NCBI GenBank assembly: GCA_030843315.1
Contig: JAUUPT010000038.1
Span: forward strand, 1-39,344
Direction: 5' to 3'
DNA: 39,344 nt
Source: Bacteroidaceae bacterium
GTDB taxonomy: Bacteria > Bacteroidota > Bacteroidia > Bacteroidales > Bacteroidaceae
Part shown: positions 16,598-24,602 of the stretch, piece by piece
Position numbering within the stretch: position 1 is the stretch's first letter
Layout of the letters: every line of letters begins with the position of its first letter
Notes under the pieces: generated by a model
What the model was told of the DNA's origin: nothing
The model's input: the letters and a program-made list of their open reading frames with translations, nothing else
The model's database searches: none
Translations under genes and position numbers: made by a program

Positions 16598-17893
16598 ATG
16601 TCTTCAACAACCATGACTACAAGAAAGAGATTATCTAATATTCCCCTCTACCTGCAAATCCTGATCGGGATGGTTGCCGGTATTATCATCGGACTTGTTG
16701 CCCTGCGAGTAGACGGCGTGCCGTTCATCCGTAACTGGATTCAACCGTGGGGGCAGGTTTTCATCCGATTACTTCAACTCATAGCTATTCCGCTTGTATT
16801 TATCTCGCTGATAAAAGGTATGACGGGACTGAAGGACATCAGCAAGTTCTCCCGCATCGGTGGAAAGACAATCGGCATTTATATCTGTACGACGGTGGTT
16901 GCCATACTTATCGGCTTGTCTATGGGGTTGCTTGTACAGCCCGGCAAACTGGTGAAACAGGATCAGATAGCCCACCTGCAAGAGCAGTACCACAACGCTG
17001 CCGAAGAGAAGAAACTTGCTGCCGAACATACCCGTGAGCAAGGCCCGCTGGCTTTTTTGAACGACATAGTGCCCAATAATATCATCAAAGCCTCATCGGA
17101 CAACGGCAAGATGCTGCAAATTATATTCTTTGCCGTGTTCTTCGGGCTGGCTACACTGGCGCTGCCGGCTAAGAAAGTACAGCCGGTGATTGCACTGTTT
17201 GATAGTCTGAACGATATCATCCTGAAGATGGTGGATTACATCATCCTGTTTGCCCCCTGGGGTGTTGCCGCCCTGATGGCGGGATTGATTGCGGATTTCC
17301 AAGGGGATGCCAGTATATTCAGCGCTCTGGCTGTCTATGCACTGACGGTGGTTGCAGCCTTGTTCCTCTTGTTGCTTGTGTTCTATCCGCTGTTGATGCA
17401 CTTGTTTACCCGGATCAGTCCGAAGAAGTTTATCCGTTCCATGTATCCTGTGCAGTTGTTTGCCTTTACCACAAGCAGCAGTGCCGCCACACTTCCCGTT
17501 ACCATAAAAACAGTGGAGAAGGACTTGGGAGTATCCGAAGATATCAGTTCCTTTGTCCTTCCCGTTGGAGTAACCATCAATATGGATGGTACCTCTTGCT
17601 ATCAGACTATTGCCATCTTGTTCATCGCCCAGGTATTGGGCATTGACTTGAGTTTCTCGCAGCTCTGCATCATTGTTGCCATGACCGTACTTTCTTCTAT
17701 CGGCACGCCGGGCATTCCGGGCGGAAGCTACGTAATACTTGCCATGGTACTCACTTCCGTAGGCATCCCGGCAGAAGGTCTGGCACTTATTTTAGGCATC
17801 GACCGCCCGCTGGATATGCTCCGCACTTCGGTAAACGTGACAGGAGATGCGGCAGTTGCTTCCATAATAGCCAGCTCTACGAAAGAGCATTAG
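16598..17893 (+). CDS. Dicarboxylate/amino acid:cation symporter (SLC1/DAACS)
   Basis: The 431-residue inner-membrane protein has about eight membrane helices and the two re-entrant loops of the glutamate/aspartate transporter family. Visible family motifs are TSSSAATLPVTIKTVE (hairpin 1), VGVTINMDGTSCYQ (helix 7, cation site NMDGT) and IGTPGIPGG (hairpin 2). It should take up C4-dicarboxylates or acidic/neutral amino acids with Na+ or H+; the serine-type specificity cannot be told from motifs. The first Met (16598) and Met6 are both possible starts. It follows the murU-like gene by 36 bases and could be read through from it, but no functional link is evident. It converges on the toxin gene with a 9-base gap. 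Confidence 0.9.
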   Translation: MSSTTMTTRKRLSNIPLYLQILIGMVAGIIIGLVALRVDGVPFIRNWIQPWGQVFIRLLQLIAIPLVFISLIKGMTGLKDISKFSRIGGKTIGIYICTTVVAILIGLSMGLLVQPGKLVKQDQIAHLQEQYHNAAEEKKLAAEHTREQGPLAFLNDIVPNNIIKASSDNGKMLQIIFFAVFFGLATLALPAKKVQPVIALFDSLNDIILKMVDYIILFAPWGVAALMAGLIADFQGDASIFSALAVYALTVVAALFLLLLVFYPLLMHLFTRISPKKFIRSMYPVQLFAFTTSSSAATLPVTIKTVEKDLGVSEDISSFVLPVGVTINMDGTSCYQTIAILFIAQVLGIDLSFSQLCIIVAMTVLSSIGTPGIPGGSYVILAMVLTSVGIPAEGLALILGIDRPLDMLRTSVNVTGDAAVASIIASSTKEH

Positions 17894-17902
17894 AGAAACA
17901 AT

Positions 17903-18223
17903 CTATAATATGTACTGAGCTGAAACGTGGTTATTAGTGATATACTTAATAAGATAGGTATCTTCGACAATAGAGAAAAATATATACCACGTTGTATTAG
18001 GATTGCGTTGATAAGTGATATACTGCATATCCTTACCGTATCGTTCAAAAAAGGCAGGAGCCTTCTTCTTTAATTTAGAATGAATGTTTTGCTGAATATA
18101 AGCTATTAACTCTTCTACATAAGAAATAGCAAAAGGATAAGTCCCTAAATATTCCTTTTCAATAAGTATCTCGATAAGTTCGTATAAATCATCCTCTACT
18201 TCAGGAGCAAACAGAACTGTCAT
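17903..18223 (-). CDS. RelE/ParE-family toxin
   Basis: The 106-residue protein has the order of a RelE/ParE fold: an N-terminal strand (TVLFAPEVEDDLYELIEILI), two long helices with basic residues (~38-70), and C-terminal strands (DMQYITYQRNPNTTWYIFF, residues ~64-83). Members act as mRNA interferases or gyrase poisons; which applies here cannot be told. Its start overlaps the stop of the upstream small gene (ATGA at 18220-18223), the arrangement of a type II toxin-antitoxin pair. It could also be a solitary host-encoded member with altered function, because catalytic residues vary widely in the family. Confidence 0.7.
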   Translation of the reverse strand: MTVLFAPEVEDDLYELIEILIEKEYLGTYPFAISYVEELIAYIQQNIHSKLKKKAPAFFERYGKDMQYITYQRNPNTTWYIFFSIVEDTYLIKYITNNHVSAQYIL

Positions 18224-18405
18224 TCGAACAAGGCTTTTATACGGGGACGAAGTCTGTTCAAAAGTTCTTCTCCCGAAATGGCTTGTTTTATGTCATCACG
18301 TTCGCCTATGGTAGCACAAGAATCCGCTTTCTTACTTGAATAAGCGACCATTGGCTCCTTAGCAACCATTGTCTTAGACTCTATTTGTTCATACTTCTTA
18401 GCCAT
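18220..18405 (-). CDS. Putative antitoxin of the ParE/RelE pair
   Basis: The 61-residue protein is charged, with a central Ser/Lys-rich stretch and a C-terminal helix (GEELLNRLRPRIKALFE) of the kind that wraps around a RelE/ParE toxin. It overlaps the toxin start by four bases, so it would be made first and in excess. No clear DNA-binding domain was recognised, so autoregulation is uncertain. A TATCTTTG element lies 18 bases upstream. The call rests on gene order and size rather than on sequence family. Confidence 0.6.
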   Translation of the reverse strand: MAKKYEQIESKTMVAKEPMVAYSSKKADSCATIGERDDIKQAISGEELLNRLRPRIKALFE

Positions 18406-18422
18406 ACCGATTCTATTTTCAG

Positions 18423-18430
18423 CAAAGATA
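18423..18430 (-). promoter_or_regulatory. -7 promoter element for toxin-antitoxin pair
   Basis: Minus-strand TATCTTTG with TTGA 18 bases upstream, a good Bacteroidetes promoter. It is divergent from the riboswitch-controlled receptor gene. Confidence 0.6.
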
Positions 18431-18535
18431 CTACTTATTATACAATCATCAAGAGGATAAAGAACTTATATGTCAATTAATCTACATTGCTTCACACTTT
18501 TTGCCGAAAAACATGAAATTATATATAAAAGTCCT

Positions 18536-18543
18536 TATCTTTA
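18536..18543 (+). promoter_or_regulatory. Probable promoter for first riboswitch transcript
   Basis: TATCTTTA differs from the TAnnTTTG element at one base and sits just ahead of the first riboswitch, so the transcript would begin near 18550 with the aptamer. Confidence 0.45.
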
Positions 18544-18549
18544 CACCCG

Positions 18550-18738
18550 GAATTGGCAATCGAGGGGCATACCTGCCCGCCGATGCAAGGGAATCCGGTG
18601 CAAAACCGGAGCTGTACCTGCAGCTGTAATCCTCACAGAAAAAAGTCTGTAACTACAAAAGCCACTGTTGCGACGACGCAATGGGAAGGCAGTACAAGAC
18701 TGAGGAGAGCCAGAATACCTACCAACTTCCACAACTTG
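18550..18738 (+). promoter_or_regulatory. Cobalamin riboswitch 1 (Cbl-I-like)
   Basis: The core GGGAATCCGGTGCAAAACCG (18589-18608) followed by CCTGCAGCTGTAA fits the B12-box region GGGAA..GGTG..AA..CC...CCCGC.ACTGTAA. The peripheral element GCCACTG...ATGGGAAGGC (18661-18690) and the conserved GAGCCAGAATACCTACC (~18707-18723) complete the aptamer. The presence of the GCCACTG/TGGGAAGGC arm is typical of the larger, adenosylcobalamin-type class. A possible expression-platform hairpin GCTTC/GAAGC follows at 18747-18764. It lies in the leader of the receptor gene that starts at 18875 and should lower its expression when cobalamin is abundant. Confidence 0.9.
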
Positions 18739-18874
18739 AGTACGTAGCTTCCAGGGTTAGAAGCGATGTCCCCTATACTATATAATAGGTATCCTATTTT
18801 ATTCTTTCGGGCCATTACCATTCGGATATAGAAGCAACGTGCCGTTTTATTTATTCAAAGAAAATCGGCAAAGG

Positions 18875-20968
18875 ATGAAACACAAGTATTGGCTTGGGGT
18901 AGTGTTGCTGTGTGCAGCGCAGAATGCTGCGGCACAAAGTATCATTGAGAACAAAAGCGAGAAAGAATTATCACTCATGCTACAGGAAGTAGTAGTGACC
19001 GGCACGGGTACGGAACATTATTTAAAAGATGCTCCCGTACAGACGGAAGTCATTAACCGCAAGGCACTGGACAGCTACGGCGGCGCTTCTCTGGAAGAGA
19101 TTCTGACCGGACTGTGTCCGTCATTCGATTTCAACCAGAGCGATATGGGCTCGAATATGCAATTGGGCGGATTGGGCAACGGATATGTACTGCTGCTCAT
19201 AGACGGTAAGAAGATACACGGTGATGTAGGCGGACAAAACAACCTGGGACTGATAGATCCTGCCCGCATCGAGCGCATTGAAATCGTAAAGGGCGCCTCA
19301 TCCGCCCTATATGGCAGTGACGCCATGGCAGGCGTAGTGAATATCATCACCAAAAAGCACAAGGAAGACATATTGGTAGAGAACACCACCCGTGGCGGCT
19401 CTTACGGTGAAGTCCGCCAATCGAATACGATACAAATCAAATCAGGCAAGTGGACTTCCGCTACCAACTTCCAGTTGAAGCACTCCGACGGATGGCAAAA
19501 CACCACTTACGAAGACCCCAACCGTTATGAAAAGCCTGTAACAAACTCCATCAACAAAACGGTAAACCGATATACAGACTGGCAGATAGCCCAGCGTTTC
19601 GACTATCAAGCCACCAAGGATCTCAGCCTGTATGCCGACGGCAGTTTCTATCGCAAGCGCATCTATCGCGAATGCGGAGAACCCGATTACAAGACATACG
19701 ATTTCCTTTACCGCAATACCTCTGTCTCGGCAGGCGGAAAGCTGAAACTGCCGAACAGCAATAACGTCACAATGGATGTTAACTATGACAGCCATGCCTA
19801 CTATTACGCCTATACACGCGAAACCTGGGATAAGGAACACGACGATAACGGCAAGGAAATCAGTTTCCCATACTATCCCGGTGATAAGGGCTTGCAGAGT
19901 GACCAAAAACGTCTGCTCATTCAATTAAAAGGAATTTTCAACCTTCCCTACTTCAACCGCCTGAGCGTGGGAACCGATACGGAAATAAACTGGCTGGATG
20001 CTCCGCGGCGGCTGGATGAGGACGATGTATCCGATTACACTACTTCGTTCTATGCCCAAGACGAATGGTCGCCCACCAGCCAACTGAACATAACCGCAGG
20101 CGCACGACTGACTCTAAACCAGAACTTCGGCGTACGGGTTACCCCTAAAATATCCGCTCTCTACAAGTTGGGACGCTTCAACCTGCGTGCCACTTACTCA
20201 GAAGGTTTCAAAACGCCGACCTTGAAAGAGCTCCATTACCGCTACATCCGCCAGATGTCCCTCGTTATACTGAACCTGGGAAACAAAGACCTGGAGCCTC
20301 AAACCAGCCGTTACGTTTCCGGTGGTGTGGAATACAACGGCGAGCACTTCAGCATCAACGCTACGGGCTACTGCAACTGGCTGGACAATATGATTACCCT
20401 TGTCACCATCCCCACATCCCAGGCACCGGGCGACCTCGTTATCACCTACGACCCTGCCCGCGTCCGCCAATACCGGAATATGGACGATGCCCGCACCTGC
20501 GGCGTCGATGTCAATGCCCGCTGGACTCCCATCCAGTCACTGACTCTTGCCGGTGGATACAGCTACCTGGACACTAAGGCAAACCAATATGATACGGACG
20601 ATGAAGTGATGAAGCACGTTGTGATAGACGGCATGGCACACCATCGCGCTACCGTAAGCGCCACCTGGACTCATGCCTGGAAGCGTGCTAACTATCGCCT
20701 CGGTCTCGGCATCTACGGGCGCATACAAAGCAAGCGCTACTATCAGGACGACGGAGACGGCAAAGGCTACCAACTCTGGAGACTGAACACCCGGCATCAA
20801 TTCAACCTGAACAAGCGTTGGAATGCCGAAGTGAACGCCGGTATAGACAATCTGTTCAACTATTATGAGACCACCTATCATGGGCTGCACTACGGAACAA
20901 CTACAGCGGGGCGTACCTTCTACGCTTCGTTGACACTGCAATTCGGCCAGAAGAAGAGAAGAAGCTAA
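18875..20968 (+). CDS. btuB: BtuB-like TonB-dependent outer-membrane receptor (unit 1)
   Basis: The ATG at 18875, preceded by AAAGG, gives 697 residues with a signal peptide (MKHKYWLGVVLLCAAQNAAA, cut after AQ). The TonB-box region EVVVTGTGTEHYLKD lies at ~38-52, the plug domain runs to ~175 with IDGKKIHG, RIERIEIVKGASSALYGSDA and GVVNIITKK, and a 22-strand barrel follows, ending in an aromatic strand (FYASLTLQFG). The upstream GTG frame extension (18839) would spoil the signal and was rejected. It should carry corrinoids into the periplasm with TonB energy. The riboswitch leader and the downstream chelatase support corrinoid or related tetrapyrrole as cargo; it lacks the carboxypeptidase-like N-terminal domain of the second receptor. 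Confidence 0.88.
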   Translation: MKHKYWLGVVLLCAAQNAAAQSIIENKSEKELSLMLQEVVVTGTGTEHYLKDAPVQTEVINRKALDSYGGASLEEILTGLCPSFDFNQSDMGSNMQLGGLGNGYVLLLIDGKKIHGDVGGQNNLGLIDPARIERIEIVKGASSALYGSDAMAGVVNIITKKHKEDILVENTTRGGSYGEVRQSNTIQIKSGKWTSATNFQLKHSDGWQNTTYEDPNRYEKPVTNSINKTVNRYTDWQIAQRFDYQATKDLSLYADGSFYRKRIYRECGEPDYKTYDFLYRNTSVSAGGKLKLPNSNNVTMDVNYDSHAYYYAYTRETWDKEHDDNGKEISFPYYPGDKGLQSDQKRLLIQLKGIFNLPYFNRLSVGTDTEINWLDAPRRLDEDDVSDYTTSFYAQDEWSPTSQLNITAGARLTLNQNFGVRVTPKISALYKLGRFNLRATYSEGFKTPTLKELHYRYIRQMSLVILNLGNKDLEPQTSRYVSGGVEYNGEHFSINATGYCNWLDNMITLVTIPTSQAPGDLVITYDPARVRQYRNMDDARTCGVDVNARWTPIQSLTLAGGYSYLDTKANQYDTDDEVMKHVVIDGMAHHRATVSATWTHAWKRANYRLGLGIYGRIQSKRYYQDDGDGKGYQLWRLNTRHQFNLNKRWNAEVNAGIDNLFNYYETTYHGLHYGTTTAGRTFYASLTLQFGQKKRRS

Positions 20969-21004
20969 CATATTTATATTAACCATTTTAAAAGAATTAA
21001 CGAC

Positions 21005-22033
21005 ATGAAACAATTCAAATTTATGATGATGGCAGCCCTGGCTGTCTTGATGTCTTTCTCGGCAATCTCTTGCTCGGATGACGATGATGTGGCACAGTCC
21101 AACCATGACAAGAAGATGGAAGCTGTCAGCGCCGAGGTAAAAGCAGGTAAGAGGCATGACACGGCTTTGTTGCTCGTAACTTTCGGCAGTACCTGGGATG
21201 CACCGCAAGAAACGTTCAAAGGAATGAAGAAGCAGTTCGCTGACAAGTTCAGCAACATGGATGTATATTTCTCCTTTACTTCTGAAATCTGTATGACACG
21301 TTGCGCTGCCAAAGGTTGGAACTATTATGCTCCTTCATTCTATCTGGAAGCTATCGGCCTTGCCGGATACAAAACAGTTTGCGTACAGTCACTGCACGTG
21401 ATACCGGGCGAAGAGTTCCTGCGCGTACAAAGCGTAGTGAAGGACTTCCACAACAGTGGAGACCATCCCGAATTCGGTGATGTAAAGGTTTACCTTGCCG
21501 GTCCGTTGCTGGAAGAAGCGGCAGACGTAAAAGAGGTTGCACGCATCTTGAACAATTCTTATAAAGATAAGGTAGCCGAAGGCAAACTGGTTACTTTCAT
21601 GGGACACGGTAACCCCGAAGGCTGGAACTACGGTAACGGAAACTCACGCTACACCATGTTGGAAGAAGAACTTCAGAAACTTAATCCGAACTATTACGTT
21701 GCTACAGTAGATATGGAAGACAACTATGTAGACAACATGATTGAACGTATGCAGGCTGCCGGCAAGACTGACGGCGACGTCATCTGTCATCCGTTGATGT
21801 CCATTGCCGGTGACCATGCCAATAATGACATGAAAGGCGGCGTAAGCGAAACCGATCCCGAAGAAGGAAGCTGGCGTTACGAACTGGGCAAGGCCGGATA
21901 TAACTGTCCGCTCAGCAACTGCGACATCAAGGGATTGGGAGATTACAACGAGATCGTAAACGTATGGATGAGCCATATGCAAACTGCTTTGCAGAACGAC
22001 CCGATGTATGATCCGGATGCAGAAGAAGAATAA
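21005..22033 (+). CDS. cbiK: CbiK-family cobaltochelatase, exported lipoprotein
   Basis: The 342-residue protein starts with a lipoprotein signal (MKQFKFMMMAALAVLMSFSA then ISC, Cys23 lipidated) followed at once by SDDDD, which resembles the surface-export signal of Bacteroidetes lipoproteins. The mature part matches CbiK: ALLLVTFGSTWD near residue 54, a conserved Glu in IPGEEF, and two His in FMGHGN and AGDHANND at the places of the metal-binding residues in Salmonella CbiK (Glu89, His145, His207). Classical CbiK inserts Co2+ into sirohydrochlorin in the cytoplasm; this copy must act in the periplasm or at the cell surface. A periplasmic CbiK is known in Desulfovibrio. It is 36 bases after the receptor gene, under riboswitch 1. 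Metal insertion, removal or binding of a tetrapyrrole are all possible. Confidence 0.85.
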   Translation: MKQFKFMMMAALAVLMSFSAISCSDDDDVAQSNHDKKMEAVSAEVKAGKRHDTALLLVTFGSTWDAPQETFKGMKKQFADKFSNMDVYFSFTSEICMTRCAAKGWNYYAPSFYLEAIGLAGYKTVCVQSLHVIPGEEFLRVQSVVKDFHNSGDHPEFGDVKVYLAGPLLEEAADVKEVARILNNSYKDKVAEGKLVTFMGHGNPEGWNYGNGNSRYTMLEEELQKLNPNYYVATVDMEDNYVDNMIERMQAAGKTDGDVICHPLMSIAGDHANNDMKGGVSETDPEEGSWRYELGKAGYNCPLSNCDIKGLGDYNEIVNVWMSHMQTALQNDPMYDPDAEEE

Positions 22034-22059
22034 TCAGCATTAATTTCTCTTCATAACAT

Positions 22060-22104
22060 AATAACGGCACATCTTTCGATAGCTTCGAGAATGTGCCGTT
22101 ATTT
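22060..22104 (+). terminator. Terminator hairpin after unit 1
   Basis: A 13-base perfect stem (AATAACGGCACAT at 22060-22072; ATGTGCCGTTATT at 22091-22103) closes an 18-base loop. The following T-run is weak. It ends the first receptor-chelatase unit just before the promoter of the second. Confidence 0.75.
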
Positions 22105-22117
22105 ATGAAGAAAGTAC

Positions 22118-22125
22118 TATCTTTG
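22118..22125 (+). promoter_or_regulatory. -7 promoter element for second riboswitch transcript
   Basis: TATCTTTG is an exact consensus match, located between the unit-1 terminator and the second riboswitch. Transcription would start near 22132. Confidence 0.65.
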
Positions 22126-22127
22126 TG

Positions 22128-22290
22128 CCCGCTTAGGTGATGCGGCCGCTATTCTGTCTGTCGCATTAAAAGGGAATCCGGTGAAAAGCCGGAGCAGTGC
22201 CCGCTACTGTAAAGCCTATCTTTCTCCAGGCTGAGTCAGGAACCTGCCCAAGTTATTATAAGACGAAAAGACTCCCGGGGGCAGGAGACT
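22128..22290 (+). promoter_or_regulatory. Cobalamin riboswitch 2 (compact, Cbl-II-like)
   Basis: GGGAATCCGGTGAAAAGCCG (22171-22190) and GTGCCCGCTACTGTAA (~22197-22212) match the cobalamin aptamer core closely, and GAGTCAGGAACCTGCC (22233-22248) matches its 3' conserved part. Between them is only a short stem (AGCCT...AGGCT), with no GCCACTG/TGGGAAGG arm, so this is the compact class. The segment CCTGCCC at 22243-22249 is exactly complementary to GGGCAGG at 22279-22285, which suggests a switch in which the 3' core pairs with a downstream strand that also forms CTCCC/GGGAG-like structure near the start codon at 22318. It controls the second receptor and perhaps the whole downstream operon. Confidence 0.9.
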
Positions 22291-22317
22291 TTAGTATTAA
22301 TCATATTTTATCAATCA

Positions 22318-24552
22318 ATGAAGAAAAAGTTTTTATTGGCAGCCGCAATCTGCTGTCTGGTGGGGAATCTTTGTGCGCAGGTAACGCTGAGCGGAAAAGT
22401 AACAGACAAAGAATACGGCGAGCCACTGGTGGGCGTCAACATCCGTGTGGACAACAGCCTGGCAGGAAGCACGACTAACGGTAAAGGGGAATTCAGCATC
22501 AGCAACCTTCCCGAAGGCAAACATGTATTGAGTTTCACTTACGTAGGTTTCACTCCTCTGCACTACACCGCCCAGGGCAGCGAGAAGAATATCCGCATCG
22601 CCATGGAGCAGAGTTACAACAACATCGGACAAGTGGTAGTGACCGGTACCGGTACGCACCGCCGCATGACGGACAGTCCGGTGCCCGTCTCCGTAATTAC
22701 AGCCAAAGAGATAAGCAACGCCAACGTCTCCACCCTGGAAGACGCCTTGGTGAAACTCAGTCCCAACATTTCGTCCTACACCAACGGCATGGGCACCACC
22801 ATGAGCCTGAACGGCATCAACGAGGACTATGTGCTGATCTTGGAGAACGGCAAGCGCCTGGCGGGCGAAGACCGCTATACCCGCATCAACGTTGCCAACA
22901 TCAAGCGCATCGAGGTATTGAACGGAGCGGCATCCGCCCTCTACGGCAGCGACGCCATAGGCGGCGTCATCAACATCATCACGGACGATGCCAAGAACAC
23001 CATCAACGTGTCCAGCTACACCCACTACTCCAGCGAAGGACGCTGGACGGAAGCACTGAACGCGGACGTCAACGCGGGCAAACTGTCTTCCTATACCTCC
23101 TACCAACGCCTTCAGGCAGGGAGCTGGCAGCACAACCACATAGACGAGAACGGCAACGAGACCGGCAAGCCCACTTCCGTAGGCTTCTACTCGAACTCGG
23201 TGAACCAGCGTTTCGTGTTCAATGCCACGGACAAACTGTCGTTCTACGTGCGCGGTACTTATTATGATAACAAGACCCGCCGCCCGCAAGACGCCACCTA
23301 CTTCACCAAAAGCAAGGACAAATACGTAGAGAAGGACGCTTATACCTATAACCTGAAGCACGAAACCTACACCTACGGAGCAGGCATGAAGTATATGATT
23401 AACCGCACCGCCTACATCGACGCCGAGTTCTACTCGGACAACTTCTCTTCGGACTACGTTTACTTCAAGAAGACGGGCGACTATATGCCCGGCGATGCCG
23501 TGACGCGCAAGAAGGTGAACTACTACAACGGCAACGTGAAGGGTATCTTCAGAGTAGGCAGCCGCAACCGTGTTTCGGTCGGCATGGAGTACGTCAACGA
23601 GCACTTGAACAGTGAGTCGGACAACATCTCCTTCAAGAATATGTACACGATGGCCCTCTATGCGCAAGACGAAATAAAGCTGATGAAGAACTTCCAGGCC
23701 GTGCTGGGCTTGCGCTACATCTACAACGAGAACTTCAAGAACCACGCCACGCCCAACGTAGCCCTGATGTACAAACTGGGCGGACTGAACCTGCGTGCCG
23801 CCTACGCCGCCGGATTCCGCACGCCCACCCTTTCGCAGCTCTATGCCACGGACGAGTCGAAGACCGCCAGCCGCTACACGGTGGGCAATCCGAACCTGAA
23901 ACCGGAGAAGAACAACTTCTACTCGCTGAATGCCGAATACAACTACCGATGGCTGTCCGTATCGGTGACCGGCTTCATCAACGACGTCCGCGACATGATA
24001 AACTACCGCGACCTCACCGAAGAAGAAATCGCCTCTATGGGACTGAGCGACAAGCATGCCCAATTTGACCAGATACGCCAGCGCGACAACATAGACAAGG
24101 CAAAGACCCGGGGCCTCAGCTTTAACGCCACCGCCAGCCTCGGCGCCGGATTCCGACTGAGCGGCGGATATACTTATCTCGACACCAAAGCCAAACAACT
24201 GAAAGATGACGGCACCTACAAGGAGTCGCCCATCGACAAGAGTATCCGCCACATGGGCAACGTCAACGGGCAATGGGAGCATAGCTGGGGATTCTATCGC
24301 CTGAACGTGAACCTGCACGGGCACTTGCAGGGCAGGCGCTACTCGCAAAGCTACGGTTATGCGCCCAAGTACCAGCAATGGGACCTGAACACCCGTCATA
24401 CCTTCAACCTGAAATCCATCATTCTGGAGCCGGGCGTAGGTATCGAAAACCTCTTCGACAAGATAGACGACCGCCCCTGGAACAATAACTTCTCGACGCT
24501 GAACCCGGGACGCTCGGTGTATGCCAGTCTGTCGATACGGTTTAAGAAGTAG
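22318..24552 (+). CDS. btuB: BtuB-like TonB-dependent receptor with N-terminal carboxypeptidase-like domain (unit 2)
   Basis: The 744-residue protein has a signal peptide cut after CAQ (residue ~21), a carboxypeptidase D regulatory-like domain (~24-105: VTLSGKVTDKEYGEPLVGVN), the TonB-box region QVVVTGTGTHRRMTDSP, a plug (~110-225: RINVANIKRIEVLNGAASAL, YGSDAIGGVINIITDD) and a barrel ending in SVYASLSIRFKK. It is the second receptor in the locus but differs in N-terminal build, so it is not a recent tandem copy. Riboswitch 2 sits in its leader, arguing for corrinoid uptake. The downstream chelatase gene starts 50 bases on. Having two receptors fits reports that Bacteroides use several corrinoid transporters with different preferences. 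Confidence 0.9.
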   Translation: MKKKFLLAAAICCLVGNLCAQVTLSGKVTDKEYGEPLVGVNIRVDNSLAGSTTNGKGEFSISNLPEGKHVLSFTYVGFTPLHYTAQGSEKNIRIAMEQSYNNIGQVVVTGTGTHRRMTDSPVPVSVITAKEISNANVSTLEDALVKLSPNISSYTNGMGTTMSLNGINEDYVLILENGKRLAGEDRYTRINVANIKRIEVLNGAASALYGSDAIGGVINIITDDAKNTINVSSYTHYSSEGRWTEALNADVNAGKLSSYTSYQRLQAGSWQHNHIDENGNETGKPTSVGFYSNSVNQRFVFNATDKLSFYVRGTYYDNKTRRPQDATYFTKSKDKYVEKDAYTYNLKHETYTYGAGMKYMINRTAYIDAEFYSDNFSSDYVYFKKTGDYMPGDAVTRKKVNYYNGNVKGIFRVGSRNRVSVGMEYVNEHLNSESDNISFKNMYTMALYAQDEIKLMKNFQAVLGLRYIYNENFKNHATPNVALMYKLGGLNLRAAYAAGFRTPTLSQLYATDESKTASRYTVGNPNLKPEKNNFYSLNAEYNYRWLSVSVTGFINDVRDMINYRDLTEEEIASMGLSDKHAQFDQIRQRDNIDKAKTRGLSFNATASLGAGFRLSGGYTYLDTKAKQLKDDGTYKESPIDKSIRHMGNVNGQWEHSWGFYRLNVNLHGHLQGRRYSQSYGYAPKYQQWDLNTRHTFNLKSIILEPGVGIENLFDKIDDRPWNNNFSTLNPGRSVYASLSIRFKK

Positions 24553-24564
24553 TTGACTTTTTCA

Positions 24565-24572
24565 TATCTTTG
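24565..24572 (+). promoter_or_regulatory. Possible internal promoter before second cbiK-like gene
   Basis: TATCTTTG is an exact -7 match in the 50-base gap after the second receptor, with TTTA about 20 bases upstream. It would let the chelatase and biosynthetic genes escape riboswitch 2. Confidence 0.5.
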
Positions 24573-24602
24573 CAGTCATATTAAGTTTATATATTTCAAT
24601 CC

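Noticed and set aside
18839..18874. GTG-initiated extension of the first receptor
   Set aside because: It would put 12 polar residues ahead of a good signal peptide; the ATG at 18875 has an AAAGG just before it.
22333..24399. Long open frame (688 codons) on the minus strand
   Set aside because: It lies wholly antisense to a clear TonB-dependent receptor with signal peptide, plug and barrel motifs; its Val/Ala/His-rich product is what GC-rich codon use on the other strand gives.
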